DNA of 64,000 bases, from contig NZ_CP151633.1 of NCBI RefSeq assembly GCF_038397715.1, positions 1,674,001 through 1,738,000 on the forward strand, read 5' to 3'. This document shows, piece after piece, positions 33,117 to 41,219 of this stretch. The stretch comes from Microbacterium sp. LWO14-1.2 (GTDB taxonomy: Bacteria; Actinomycetota; Actinomycetes; Actinomycetales; Microbacteriaceae). The notes beneath the pieces were generated by a model. That model worked only from the letters and a program-made list of their open reading frames with translations. It searched no databases and was not told where the DNA came from. The translations under genes were made by a program, and so were the position numbers. How positions within the stretch are numbered: the stretch's first letter is position 1; the number at the start of each line of letters is the position of its first letter.

Positions 33117-34094
33117 TCAGCCGGCGTGGGCGGGGGCAGGAGTGATGAGCGGGACGGACTCGCCGGCGAGGAAGCGGATGACGTTGTCCGCCGCGTGCAC
33201 GGGCAGGTCGTCGAGCGCCTCCGGTGAGAACCACGCGGCGTGCGGGGTGAGCAGGACGTCGTCGAGATCGCGCAGCGGGGAGTCCGCCGCGAGCGGTTCG
33301 CCGTCGAAGACATCCAGCGCCGCACCGCCGAGGTGCCCGGATCGGAGGGATGCGGCGAGCGCCCCCTCATCCACCAGCGGCCCGCGGCACGTGTTCACCA
33401 CGACCGCTCCCCGCTTCATCGTCGCCAAGGCGTCGGCGTCGATCAGGTGCCGGGTCTCATCGGTGAGCGGCACGTGCAGGGTGAGGATGTCGGCGGCGGC
33501 GATCGCCTCGTCGATCGCGACCGGCTCGCAACCGGCCGCCCGCACGGAGTCGGCGGCGGCGAACGGATCGGCGACGAGAACACGGAACCCGAGCGCACGG
33601 CATCCGCTCGCGACGACGCGTCCGATGCGCCCGAAACCGAGCACCGAGACGGTGGTGCGCGAGGGGCGCACGGCGAGAGGACGCGCGTCGACGGCCTTCC
33701 ACGTGCCGGCGCGCACCGCGCGGTCGTACGCGAGGAGGCCGCGCGCCTGAGCCATGATCATGGCGACGGTGTGCGCGGCGACCTCTTCGATGCAGTAGCT
33801 CGGGGTGTTGGCGACCGCGATCCCGCGCTCGCCGGCGGCGTCCACGTCGATCATGTCGTAGCCGATGCCGACGCGGCTGATGATCCGGAGATTCGGCAGG
33901 CGGTCGAGGACGTCCGCGGTGATCGGCATCCACTGCACGACGAGTCCTGCCGCGTCGGCGGCGCCGGCTGCGAGGAGGTCGTCGACCGTGTCGGAGGCGG
34001 CCCGCTCGGCACGTAGACCGGCGGCGCGAAGGGTGTCTTCGATGACGGACCCCGGCAGGTCGCAGTCGGTCACGATGATGAGGGGCTCGGCCAT
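33117..34094 (-). CDS. D-2-hydroxyacid dehydrogenase, CtBP-like
   Basis: 325 aa. NAD site VLGFGRIGRVVASGCRALGF; catalytic Arg in NTCRGPLVDEGAL, Glu in ALDVFDGEPL and His in LTPHAAWFSPEAL. The N-terminal part (LIIVTDCDLPGSVIEDTLRAAG) and AANTPSYCIEEVAAHT-like region (VANTPSYCIEEVAAHTVAM) are typical of the C-terminal-binding-protein-like branch. Oxidises or reduces an unspecified 2-hydroxy acid in the cytoplasm. First gene of a two-gene operon with the FAH gene. The start at 34094 is 7 bp from a perfect ATGCTATAGCAT dyad. Confidence 0.93.
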   Translation of the reverse strand: MAEPLIIVTDCDLPGSVIEDTLRAAGLRAERAASDTVDDLLAAGAADAAGLVVQWMPITADVLDRLPNLRIISRVGIGYDMIDVDAAGERGIAVANTPSYCIEEVAAHTVAMIMAQARGLLAYDRAVRAGTWKAVDARPLAVRPSRTTVSVLGFGRIGRVVASGCRALGFRVLVADPFAAADSVRAAGCEPVAIDEAIAAADILTLHVPLTDETRHLIDADALATMKRGAVVVNTCRGPLVDEGALAASLRSGHLGGAALDVFDGEPLAADSPLRDLDDVLLTPHAAWFSPEALDDLPVHAADNVIRFLAGESVPLITPAPAHAG

Positions 34095-34100
34095 GGATAG

Positions 34101-34114
34101 GATGCTATAGCATC
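34101..34114. promoter_or_regulatory. Palindrome GATGCTATAGCATC, candidate GntR operator
   Basis: Perfect 14-bp palindrome 6 bp upstream of the dehydrogenase start and in a 78-bp divergent promoter region. Related sites are at 34155-34166 and at 39538-39549 next to the GntR gene. Confidence 0.65.
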
Positions 34115-34154
34115 TAGCATCCCCACCGCCAGGTTGTTTCGGGTGATCACACAT

Positions 34155-34166
34155 TTGCTATAGCGT
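34155..34166. promoter_or_regulatory. Second candidate GntR site in the same divergent region
   Basis: TTGCTATAGCGT, two mismatches from ATGCTATAGCAT, 6 bp before the SDR start at 34173. The two sites are 53 bp apart centre to centre, about five helical turns. Confidence 0.5.
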
Positions 34167-34172
34167 TCAGGT

Positions 34173-34922
34173 ATGACACAGCGACGAGCGCTCATCACCG
34201 GCGCGAGCTCGGGCATCGGAACCGCAGCCGCCCGCGAACTCGCCACCGAGGGGTACGCCCTCTGGATCACCTACACCGGGCGCGAGGCCGAAGCCGCCCG
34301 CGTCGCCGACGAGTGCCGCGCCGCCGGCTCTCCCGACGTGCGCGTCTCACGGCTCGACCTGCGCGATCAGGCGTCGATCGACGCACTGCTCGCGGAGATC
34401 ACCGCCGAGTGGGGATCGCTGCACGTGCTGATCAACAACGGCGGCGTCTGCCCCTACACCCCGTACGACGACATCGACATCGAGGAGTGGGACTTCGTGC
34501 TCGAGACGAACGTGCGCGGCATGTTCTTCCTCACCCGCGGCGCGCTCCCCCTGCTGCGCGCCGCCGACGGCGACCGCTCCGTCGTCAACCTGTCGTCGAT
34601 CGCCGGCCAGGTCGGCGCGCTGCAAACCGGACTCCACTACTCCGCGAGCAAGGGAGCGATCCTCGCACTCACCCGCAGCTTCGCGCGCCATCTCGCCCCC
34701 GAGGGCATCCGGGTGAACGCCGTCAGCCCCGGCCCCGTCGCGAGCGCCATCACCGATCGACTGCAGGGCGACGGACGCGACCGGCTCGCGGCATCCATCC
34801 CCCTCGGCGCCTTCGGACAGCCGGCCGACGTCGCGTGGATCATCGCCTCCCTCGCCTCCGAGCGGGCGGGCTTCATCACCGGCGCCACGTACGACGTCAA
34901 CGGAGGAGTGCGCATTGACTGA
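34173..34922 (+). CDS. Short-chain dehydrogenase/reductase
   Basis: 249 aa classical SDR. NAD(P) motif ALITGASSGIGTAAA, NNGG in place of the usual NNAG (LINNGGVCPY), Ser in NLSSIAGQVG, catalytic YSASK, and VNAVSPGPVAS. Substrate unknown; probably a sugar or sugar acid, given the neighbours. Divergent from the hydroxyacid dehydrogenase operon, with candidate GntR sites between. The end overlaps the next gene by 8 bp. Confidence 0.93.
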   Translation: MTQRRALITGASSGIGTAAARELATEGYALWITYTGREAEAARVADECRAAGSPDVRVSRLDLRDQASIDALLAEITAEWGSLHVLINNGGVCPYTPYDDIDIEEWDFVLETNVRGMFFLTRGALPLLRAADGDRSVVNLSSIAGQVGALQTGLHYSASKGAILALTRSFARHLAPEGIRVNAVSPGPVASAITDRLQGDGRDRLAASIPLGAFGQPADVAWIIASLASERAGFITGATYDVNGGVRID

Positions 34923-35256
34923 CAGCATCCGCTCGGCCGCGCTCACCGTGCAGGCACAGCTCGACGCGTTCAACGCGCACGATCTCGACGCGTTCGTCGC
35001 GACCTACGCGGCGGATGCCGTGATCACCGGCGTCGCGCCGGAGCCGATCATCGGGGCGGCGGCGATCCGCGCGTTCTACGAACCCCGGCTGCAGAACCCC
35101 GAGCTGTCGTGCGTGATCGAGAACACCGTGCTGTTCGGATCACGGTGGGTCGTGGCCCAGGAGCAGGTGGTGAACGCGGGCGTCGCCACCGAGACCATCG
35201 CGACCTTCGACGTGGTCGACGGTCTCATCGCGCGCGCCTCGATGCTCAAGGCCTGA
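34915..35256 (+). CDS. NTF2/SnoaL-like small protein
   Basis: 113 aa with a cone-shaped NTF2-like fold: VQAQLDAFNAHDLDAFVATYAADAVI at the N-terminus, then GAAAIRAFYEPRL and a beta-rich C-terminal half. Members act as isomerases, dehydratases or ligand-binding subunits. The start is TTG 34915, overlapping the SDR stop region, so translation is coupled with the SDR. The last 11 bp overlap the 3' end of the convergent SDR gene. Confidence 0.85.
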   Translation: MTDSIRSAALTVQAQLDAFNAHDLDAFVATYAADAVITGVAPEPIIGAAAIRAFYEPRLQNPELSCVIENTVLFGSRWVVAQEQVVNAGVATETIATFDVVDGLIARASMLKA

Positions 35257-36049
35257 GCCGGCCGTCGAAGCGGGCGCGGAGCGCCGGGTCGACGACGACC
35301 TCGCCGAAGGATGCCGTCCACGCGCCGTCCACGGCGATCGACTGCCCCGACAGATACGGCGCCTCATCGGAGAGCAGGAACGCCGCGACAGCCGCGACCT
35401 CCTCGGCTCGGGCGATCCGGCCCATGGGCGGCCCCTCCGCGAGCGCGCGCTCTGCAGCCACCGGGTCGGAGGATGCCGCGATCTGCGCCTCGAGGTGCGG
35501 CGTGCGCACGCCACCCGGCGCGACCGTGTTCGCGCGTATGCCGAGTCCGCCATATGTCACGGCCACACTGCGGCTGAGCGCGTCGATGCCACCCTTCGTG
35601 AACTCGTACGCCGCGTGGTCGACGAAGCTGGAGCGGCCGTGGATCGACCCGACGTTGACGATCGCACCCGCGACGCCCTGGTCGAGGAACGACGACACCG
35701 CCGCCGAGCACCCCCAGACGTACCCGAGGCCGTTGATGTCGAGGATCTCGCGCACCACCGTCTCGTCGAGCTCGTGCAGGGGTGTGCGCTTGGTGATGCC
35801 CGCGTTGTTGACCCAGCCGCGCAGGGGCGCGTAGGCGAGGGCGGCATCGGCGGCACGCTCGTGGGCGCTGCGGTCCGCAGCATCCCCCACCACGACCTCG
35901 GCGACGATCCCCTGCTCGATGGTGCCCGACCCGGCGGACCGCTCGAGCCCCACCACCGTCCACCCGTCGGCGGTCAGCCGTTCGGCGATCGCCCGGCCGA
36001 TGCCCTTGCCGCTGCCGGTCACGACAGCGCTCCTCGGGGCGGATGTCAT
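35246..36049 (-). CDS. Short-chain dehydrogenase/reductase
   Basis: 267 aa. AVVTGSGKGIGRAIAERL, WVNNAGITKR, IVNVGSIHGRSSF and the catalytic pair in AAYEFTKGG (Tyr and Lys), then RANTVAPGGVRT and a C-terminal YLSGQSIAVDGAWT. It is the last gene of a three-gene minus-strand operon; its ATG overlaps the stop of the enolase-superfamily gene (ATGA). In non-phosphorylative sugar pathways an SDR of this kind oxidises a 2-keto-3-deoxy acid. That is inferred from neighbours. Confidence 0.93.
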   Translation of the reverse strand: MTSAPRSAVVTGSGKGIGRAIAERLTADGWTVVGLERSAGSGTIEQGIVAEVVVGDAADRSAHERAADAALAYAPLRGWVNNAGITKRTPLHELDETVVREILDINGLGYVWGCSAAVSSFLDQGVAGAIVNVGSIHGRSSFVDHAAYEFTKGGIDALSRSVAVTYGGLGIRANTVAPGGVRTPHLEAQIAASSDPVAAERALAEGPPMGRIARAEEVAAVAAFLLSDEAPYLSGQSIAVDGAWTASFGEVVVDPALRARFDGRLRP

Positions 36050-37131
36050 GGTCGCTCCTCTCGGTCGAAGGCGAAGACGGCCGGGTCGAGGTCGAAGCCG
36101 AGTCCCGGACCGCCGGCGGGACGGACGTCGCCCGCGAACGTCGGCCCGCCCGTCACGAAGCTCGGCGCGGGGTCGTACGGATTCACTCCGCGCGCGAACG
36201 TCTCCACCTCGATCCCGAGGTGGGCGGTGACCTCCGGGTACACGTGCCCGGACACCCGGATGCTGCGCTCCGCCGCCCACGACACGATCTCGCGCGCGGG
36301 AGTGATGCCGCCGATCGCGACAACGTCGAGGCGCAGCACATCGACCCCGCCCTGCTCGACGAGCGCACGCAGCACGGCGGGGTCGGTGACCTCGTCGCCG
36401 ACCGACAGCGGCAGCCCGCTCTCGGCGCGGATCCGTGCGCATCCCGCTGCATCCTCGGGCAGGATCGGATCCTCGAGCCAGGCGAGGTCGGGCGCTCCCC
36501 ACTGCGCGATCTCGGAGAGGGCCTCATCGGCGTCGCGCCATCCGAAGCCCACATCGACCACGAGGCCCGTCTCCCGCGGCAGCTCCGCACCGAGGATCAC
36601 GAACAGCTCGCGCATGTATGCCGGATCGGGAATGCGCGACACCTTGACCTGCGCCCATCCCGCCGCCTGGCGCAGAACCTCGTCGGCGACGTCGCGAGGA
36701 GTGCGCTCCGGCGACGGGTACGCCGCGACGAGCATCGCGCGACGAGGGGCGTCGCCGGTCCCGAGGAGCTGCCACAGCGGCACTCCCGCCCGGCGAGCGG
36801 CGATGTCCCACAGGGCGATGTCGACGAGGCCGATCGCGCGCCGCACGAGGCCCACGCGTCCGACGATCGCGCTGCCCCGCAGCATCCGATCCCACGCGGC
36901 CGACGGGTCGTCGGCATCCGCCCCGATCGCGTGCGGAGCGACCAGGCGGTCGACGATCTCGGCCATCGGCGCCTCCCGCGACAGGCAGTACGCGACCCCG
37001 GTCGTGCCGTCGTCGTCGGTCACGCGCACGGCGCTGTACTCGCGACGGGTCACCGTCATGGCACCGAGGTGCAGCGGAGCAGGAAGCGGCAGCACCGCCG
37101 TCGCGGTGTCGACCCGTGCGACCGCCGTCAT
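36046..37131 (-). CDS. Enolase-superfamily (mandelate racemase/muconate lactonizing-like) dehydratase or racemase
   Basis: 361 aa. The capping domain is followed by a barrel with Lys in AQVKVSRIPD, metal ligands Asp in VVDVGFGW, Glu in WLEDPILPED and the GDEVTDP region. A C-terminal His-containing SGHVYPEVTAHLGIE completes the mandelate racemase-like set. The second lysine of the usual KxK motif is Ser (KVS). Family members dehydrate sugar acids such as fuconate, rhamnonate or galactonate. Both ends overlap SDR genes (ATGA), fitting one pathway. Confidence 0.9.
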   Translation of the reverse strand: MTAVARVDTATAVLPLPAPLHLGAMTVTRREYSAVRVTDDDGTTGVAYCLSREAPMAEIVDRLVAPHAIGADADDPSAAWDRMLRGSAIVGRVGLVRRAIGLVDIALWDIAARRAGVPLWQLLGTGDAPRRAMLVAAYPSPERTPRDVADEVLRQAAGWAQVKVSRIPDPAYMRELFVILGAELPRETGLVVDVGFGWRDADEALSEIAQWGAPDLAWLEDPILPEDAAGCARIRAESGLPLSVGDEVTDPAVLRALVEQGGVDVLRLDVVAIGGITPAREIVSWAAERSIRVSGHVYPEVTAHLGIEVETFARGVNPYDPAPSFVTGGPTFAGDVRPAGGPGLGFDLDPAVFAFDREERP

Positions 37132-37889
37132 TCGGGCCTCTTCGCGAGCGGCACGCCGTAGTCGACCAGGAACCCGCCGTCGACGTAGAGCGTCTGGCCG
37201 TTCATGTAGCGCGACTGATCCGACACGAGGAAGCTCACGGCATCCGCGATCTCACTCGCCTCCGCGAGACGACCCGCCGGGATGCGCGACAGGATCGTGT
37301 CGAGGCTCAGCGTGCCCTGCTCGACACCCTGGCGGAAGACGCCCGTGTCGACATAACCCGGTGCGACCGCGTTCACGCGCACCCCGCGGGCCGCCCACTC
37401 CGCCCCCGCGGTCGAGGTGAGACCGATCACCGCGGCCTTCGTCGTCGCGTACGGCGCACGACCGGCGGAGCCTCGCGACGAGATCGACGAGATGTTCACG
37501 ATCCGGCCGGCGCCGCGCGACAGCATCCGTCGTCCGGCTGCCTGCAGCGCCGAGAACACGCCGTGCAGGTTCACGTCGACCACGGCCGACCACTCGTCCC
37601 ACGAGAGGTCTTCGATCGCGCGATGGCGCTGGATGCCGGCATTGTTCACCAGCACCTCGATCGGCCCCAGCTCCGCCTCGATGGCCCCGAAGACCCGGTC
37701 GGTCTCATCGTGGTCGGTGACGTCGAGCTCGCGCCACAGCACGCCGGCGCCCGCATCGGATGCCGTGAGGCCCGGCACCCGGTCGGCGGCGACGACGCGA
37801 TAGCCGTCTGCGACGAGGCGGCGCCCGATCTCCCAGCCGATGCCGGCGGATCCTCCCGTGACGATGGCGACGGGGGCATGGTCTGTCAT
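37128..37889 (-). CDS. Short-chain dehydrogenase/reductase
   Basis: 253 aa. IVTGGSAGIGWEIGRRL, VLVNNAGIQRHR, IVNISSISSRGSAG, catalytic Tyr and Lys in APYATTKAAV and NAVAPGYVDTGVF. First gene of the operon with the enolase-type enzyme and the second SDR. GAGAGAA upstream of ATG 37889 serves as ribosome binding site. A likely role is oxidation of the free sugar or of the dehydrated acid. The upstream gap holds repeat family C. Confidence 0.93.
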   Translation of the reverse strand: MTDHAPVAIVTGGSAGIGWEIGRRLVADGYRVVAADRVPGLTASDAGAGVLWRELDVTDHDETDRVFGAIEAELGPIEVLVNNAGIQRHRAIEDLSWDEWSAVVDVNLHGVFSALQAAGRRMLSRGAGRIVNISSISSRGSAGRAPYATTKAAVIGLTSTAGAEWAARGVRVNAVAPGYVDTGVFRQGVEQGTLSLDTILSRIPAGRLAEASEIADAVSFLVSDQSRYMNGQTLYVDGGFLVDYGVPLAKRPE

Positions 37890-38078
37890 TTCTCTCCTCT
37901 GGTCGGGGCGGATGCGGGTCGCGCGGATGATGTGGATGTCGCGGATGTCGTGGATGGCGCGGATTCTTCGTCGAGACCCATCACGCGCGTCGAGACCCAT
38001 CGCCCGATACGTCGTTCGTGGTGGGTCTCAACGGGGGTGGTGGGTTTCGGCGCACTAGGGGTGGTGGGTTTCGGCGCA
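37890..38078. repeat. Gap with GGATG-rich stretch and family C palindromic repeat
   Basis: From 37905 to 37970 the motif (G/T)(C/G)GGATG recurs seven times. From 37971 family C begins: TCGAGACCCATCACGCGCG, a second CGAGACCCA, ACGTCGTTC, then GGTGGGTCTCAACG. Two exact copies of the 26-bp unit starting GGTGGTGGGTTTCGGCG follow (about 38035-38084) and three short GGCGGGAGC units after them. The last part lies inside the 3' end of the ceramidase-like gene. A related element is at 55481-55560. Confidence 0.75.
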
Positions 38079-39506
38079 CTAGGGGAGGCGGGAGCGAGGG
38101 GGAGGCGGGAGCACGGGGGAGGCGGGAGCGAGGAGGGCAGCGACGACCTCGCAGGCATGCTCCTCGAGAAGCTCGAGGCTGCCCGCGGCGAGGGGCGTCT
38201 GCCAGGCCTGATACCCGCCGCGCTCGTAGGCCTCTCGTGTCGGCAGGTACACGAAGCCCGGGCCGTTCGTGAGGTTCATCACCACGATCGGGATGCCGGG
38301 GAACCGGGCGCGCAGCGTCGTCTGCAGCCGCGAGTACGCCTCGCCGGGGTGGCCGACGATCACCGCGTGCCCCCACCGCCAGGCCCATACGGGATGCGCG
38401 ACGGTGGGCCCGTCGATGTACCCCTCGCGCAGATTGCGGGCGCGGCCGAGCCGCTCGTCGCGCGAGCGCGGATCGATGTCCTTCCACTCCTCGGAGAGCT
38501 GATCGAGCGTGGGCAGGTCGCGGAGCGGCAGGTCGACCGTCGTCGTCGAGCCCGCGGCATCCTCCCCTCCGTCCCCCGGGCGTCCCTCCCAGATCGCGAG
38601 CGGTGCGCCGGACTCGACGACCCCGCCGAGGGTCAGCTCGTCTCCGGGCAGCGGCAGGCCGTCGAGGGCCGAGAGCACCGCGTGTCCGAGCGATCGTCCG
38701 TGCCGGTCGGCCACGGCGACATCGCCGGTGTACTGCTCGCGCGGCGCGAGCTCGCCCGACGCTCCCTGCACGAACAGGCACGGCGCTCCGGTCGCCGTCT
38801 CGACGATCTCGCGCATGGCGCCGACGTAGTCGGGGGACACCTCGCGGTTCTGCCACGCGAGCGTGGTGGGGTGGCACGCGTAGTTCACGATCGTCGCGCG
38901 CACCGCCCCGCCGACGCTCACCCGTCCGATCGTCACGGTGTCGTCGGCGGCGACTCCCGGGTTCCAGCCGACGAGGGCCCGGCCGTCGAGGTCGAGCTCG
39001 CGATCGGCGGCGAGGTCGCAGCGCCCGGTCGTCCACTCGATGAGGCCGGGTCGGGCGGAGTCGAGTGCTTCGCGACCGGCCGCGATGCCCTGCTCTGCGA
39101 GGGTCTCGAGGTATCCGGGAATGAGCTCGCCGCCCTCGAGGTGCGCGTCGGCCGCGCACAGCACCGCGCCGGCGTGCGTGTGCGAGAGCGACAGCATGAG
39201 CTGATCAGCGTCGAGGCCGAGCCCGTCGAGGATGGCCCCTCGCACCCCGATCTCGTCGGCCACCCGTCGCCACCATGTGCCGTCGACCGCGAGCAGCACA
39301 CGCGCGCGCCCGTCGCCACCGGTCACCGCGAGCGCGGTCAGTTCGAAGGGCCGATGAGCGCCCTCCGCCCGCTCCCAGTCGGCGGGACCCCAGTTCTTCG
39401 CGCGGATGCCGACCGGCGGCGTCACATCGCGCCTGGCCACGCCGACGAGCGCCGACGTGCGCGGGACGCGGATGCTGTCGCCGATCGCGAGCGGGGCGGT
39501 GGTCAT
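38079..39506 (-). CDS. Neutral/alkaline ceramidase-like protein
   Basis: 475 aa. N-terminal LVGVARRDVTPPVGIRAKNWGP, LSLSHTHAGAVLC (metal histidines), VNYACHPTTLAWQNREVSPDYVGAM and CLFVQGASGELAPRE are hallmarks of the neutral ceramidase N-terminal domain. There is no signal peptide, and it is shorter than true ceramidases (about 650 aa), so a related amidase or hydrolase on another substrate is likely. The C-terminal residues after ALLAPAS (PVLPPPPRSRLP) and the TAG stop come from tandem repeats of family C, so the end has probably been changed by repeat insertion. Confidence 0.82.
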   Translation of the reverse strand: MTTAPLAIGDSIRVPRTSALVGVARRDVTPPVGIRAKNWGPADWERAEGAHRPFELTALAVTGGDGRARVLLAVDGTWWRRVADEIGVRGAILDGLGLDADQLMLSLSHTHAGAVLCAADAHLEGGELIPGYLETLAEQGIAAGREALDSARPGLIEWTTGRCDLAADRELDLDGRALVGWNPGVAADDTVTIGRVSVGGAVRATIVNYACHPTTLAWQNREVSPDYVGAMREIVETATGAPCLFVQGASGELAPREQYTGDVAVADRHGRSLGHAVLSALDGLPLPGDELTLGGVVESGAPLAIWEGRPGDGGEDAAGSTTTVDLPLRDLPTLDQLSEEWKDIDPRSRDERLGRARNLREGYIDGPTVAHPVWAWRWGHAVIVGHPGEAYSRLQTTLRARFPGIPIVVMNLTNGPGFVYLPTREAYERGGYQAWQTPLAAGSLELLEEHACEVVAALLAPASPVLPPPPRSRLP

Positions 39507-39537
39507 GCGGACTCCTTCGGGTGTGCAGGGGGAGGGA

Positions 39538-39549
39538 ATGCCATAGCAT
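39538..39549. promoter_or_regulatory. Candidate GntR site next to its own gene
   Basis: ATGCCATAGCAT, one base from the perfect palindrome ATGCTATAGCAT, lies between the divergent ceramidase-like and GntR genes, 31 bp before the first. Confidence 0.55.
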
Positions 39550-39605
39550 CGAGCGGAGCGCCCCGGCATCCGCTGACGGCGTCGCGCATCGAGGAGGGCA
39601 TACGA

Positions 39606-40262
39606 GTGCGCAGCGTGTCTGACCAGAACATCGCCGAACAGGTCGCCGATGAACTGCGCTCCGCGATCCATTCCGGGGAACTCGCTCCCGGCGAGAGACT
39701 CGTCGAGCGCAAGCTGGCGGAACGGCTCGGCGTGAGCCACATCCCCGTGCGCGAAGCGCTCACGAGGCTCGCGCAGGAACGCCTCGTCGTGCACGAACCG
39801 CGCCGCGGAGCCCGCGTGGCCGCGCTCACCGCCCGTGACCTCGAGGAGATCTCGAGCCTGCGGATCGTGCTCGAGCAGTTCATGGCCATCCGCGTGCAGG
39901 AGCGGTGGGACGAGGAGGCGGCCGTGCGCCTCGGCTCCGTGGTCGAGGCGATGGCGGCGGTACCCGAGGGCGACATCGCCGAGCTGCTGCGGCAGGACCG
40001 GCTGTTCCACGAGACGCTGTCGGAGCTCGCCGACCACCGCTTCCTCGACGAGGTCACCTCGCACCTGCGCGGCCGCGTCGCCGGGTTCCTGCACGCGGCG
40101 AACTCCGCTCTCGACCCCGCCGAGCAGGAGGAGCACGTGCGCAGCCACCAGCGGATCGTGGACGCGATCGCCGGCCGCGACCCCGAGACCGCTCGCGCCG
40201 TGATCGCCGAGCACGTGACCAGAGCGGCCCAGCGCATCACCCCGACCGACGCGGAGGCATGA
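39606..40262 (+). CDS. GntR-family (FadR/FCD-type) regulator
   Basis: 218 aa. N-terminal winged helix: QVADELRSAIHSGELAPGERLVERKLAERLGVSHIPVREALTRL, here described by its typical pieces PGERLVE and VSHIPVREAL. The FCD domain follows from about residue 80 with FHETLSELADHRFL and HQRIVDAIAGRD carrying the metal-site histidines. The start is GTG 39606 with GAGGAGGG 7 nt upstream. It probably represses the sugar acid genes on both sides through the ATGCTATAGCAT sites. Ligand unknown, probably a pathway acid. Confidence 0.93.
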   Translation: MRSVSDQNIAEQVADELRSAIHSGELAPGERLVERKLAERLGVSHIPVREALTRLAQERLVVHEPRRGARVAALTARDLEEISSLRIVLEQFMAIRVQERWDEEAAVRLGSVVEAMAAVPEGDIAELLRQDRLFHETLSELADHRFLDEVTSHLRGRVAGFLHAANSALDPAEQEEHVRSHQRIVDAIAGRDPETARAVIAEHVTRAAQRITPTDAEA

Positions 40263-40267
40263 CCCCC

Positions 40268-41107
40268 ATGACGAAGACCATCGTGATCACCGGAGCGTCC
40301 GACGGCATCGGCGCCGCCGCCGCGCGACAGCTCGCGGATTCCGGACACCGGCTGCTGCTCGTCGGTCGATCGGCCGAGAAGACCCGCGCGGTGGCCGACG
40401 ACACCGGCGCCGAGGCGCTGACCGCTGACTTCGCGCGACTCGACGACGTGCGGGCGCTGGCCGGTCGGATCGACGACCTCCTCGGCGACGACGGCCTCGA
40501 CGTGCTCGCCAACAACGCCGGCGGCATCTTCGGCGACCGCACCCCCACCGTGGACGGCCACGAGAAGACCATCCAGGTCAACCATCTCGCACCGTTCCTG
40601 CTGACGAACCTGCTCCTGCCCCGACTGCTGCGCAGCCGAGGGGCCGTCATCAACACGTCGAGCGTCGGTCACCGCCTGTTCGGCGACCTCGACGTCGACG
40701 ACCTCGACAACGAGCGGCGCTTCAGCGCGAACAAGGCCTACGGCGACGCCAAGCTCGCGAACGTCCTCTTCGCGAAGAGCCTGCACACGCGATTCCATGC
40801 CGACGGGCTGAGCGCGGTCGCCTTCCACCCCGGCACCGTGCGCACGAACTTCGCGGCCGACTCGTCGAGCCTCATGCGCCTCGTCTACCGCAGCTTCCTC
40901 GGCCGGCTCATACTCACGGGCGTCGAGGAGGGCGGCAGCATCCTGCGCTGGTTCATCGAGGGCACCCCCGACGAGACCTGGTTCTCGGGCGCCTACTACG
41001 ACGAACGCACCCTCTCGAACCGCGTCAATCCGCAGGTTGACGACCCAGCCCTCGCCGAGGCGCTGTGGCACAAGAGCGCCGAGCTCGTCGGCATCCCGGC
41101 ATCCTGA
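40268..41107 (+). CDS. Short-chain dehydrogenase/reductase (retinol dehydrogenase-like)
   Basis: 279 aa. IVITGASDGIGAAAARQL, VLANNAGGIFGDR, INTSSVGHRLFGDLD and a KAYGDAKLAN active site, with FHPGTVRTNF. The DLD and KAYGDAKLANVLF wording is typical of the retinol dehydrogenase/WW-oxidoreductase-like SDRs. ATG 40268 is 10 nt after GGAGG. ATG 40259, overlapping the GntR stop, would add three residues. Repeat family A copy 2 follows the stop. Confidence 0.92.
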   Translation: MTKTIVITGASDGIGAAAARQLADSGHRLLLVGRSAEKTRAVADDTGAEALTADFARLDDVRALAGRIDDLLGDDGLDVLANNAGGIFGDRTPTVDGHEKTIQVNHLAPFLLTNLLLPRLLRSRGAVINTSSVGHRLFGDLDVDDLDNERRFSANKAYGDAKLANVLFAKSLHTRFHADGLSAVAFHPGTVRTNFAADSSSLMRLVYRSFLGRLILTGVEEGGSILRWFIEGTPDETWFSGAYYDERTLSNRVNPQVDDPALAEALWHKSAELVGIPAS

Positions 41108-41127
41108 CCTCGCGCGCCCGCGCGGCT

Positions 41128-41196
41128 GCGAAGGAGATCTCTCATAACGAAGGAGCGGATGGGGCATCTGCTCCTTCGTTACGCGAGATCTCCTGC
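41128..41196. repeat. Dispersed palindromic element, family A copy 2
   Basis: GCGAAGGAGATCTCTCATAA with GAAGGAGCGGAT pairs with ATCTGCTCCTTCGTTACG and CGAGATCTCC: about 28-nt arms, 3 mismatches, loop about 5-13 nt. It sits between two convergent genes. Confidence 0.85.
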
Positions 41197-41219
41197 ACAG
41201 CACGGGGTGACCAGGATGC

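Noticed and set aside
38079..39506. True secreted neutral ceramidase
   Set aside because: It lacks a signal peptide and is about 180 residues short; only the N-terminal domain signature is present, so only the family is named.
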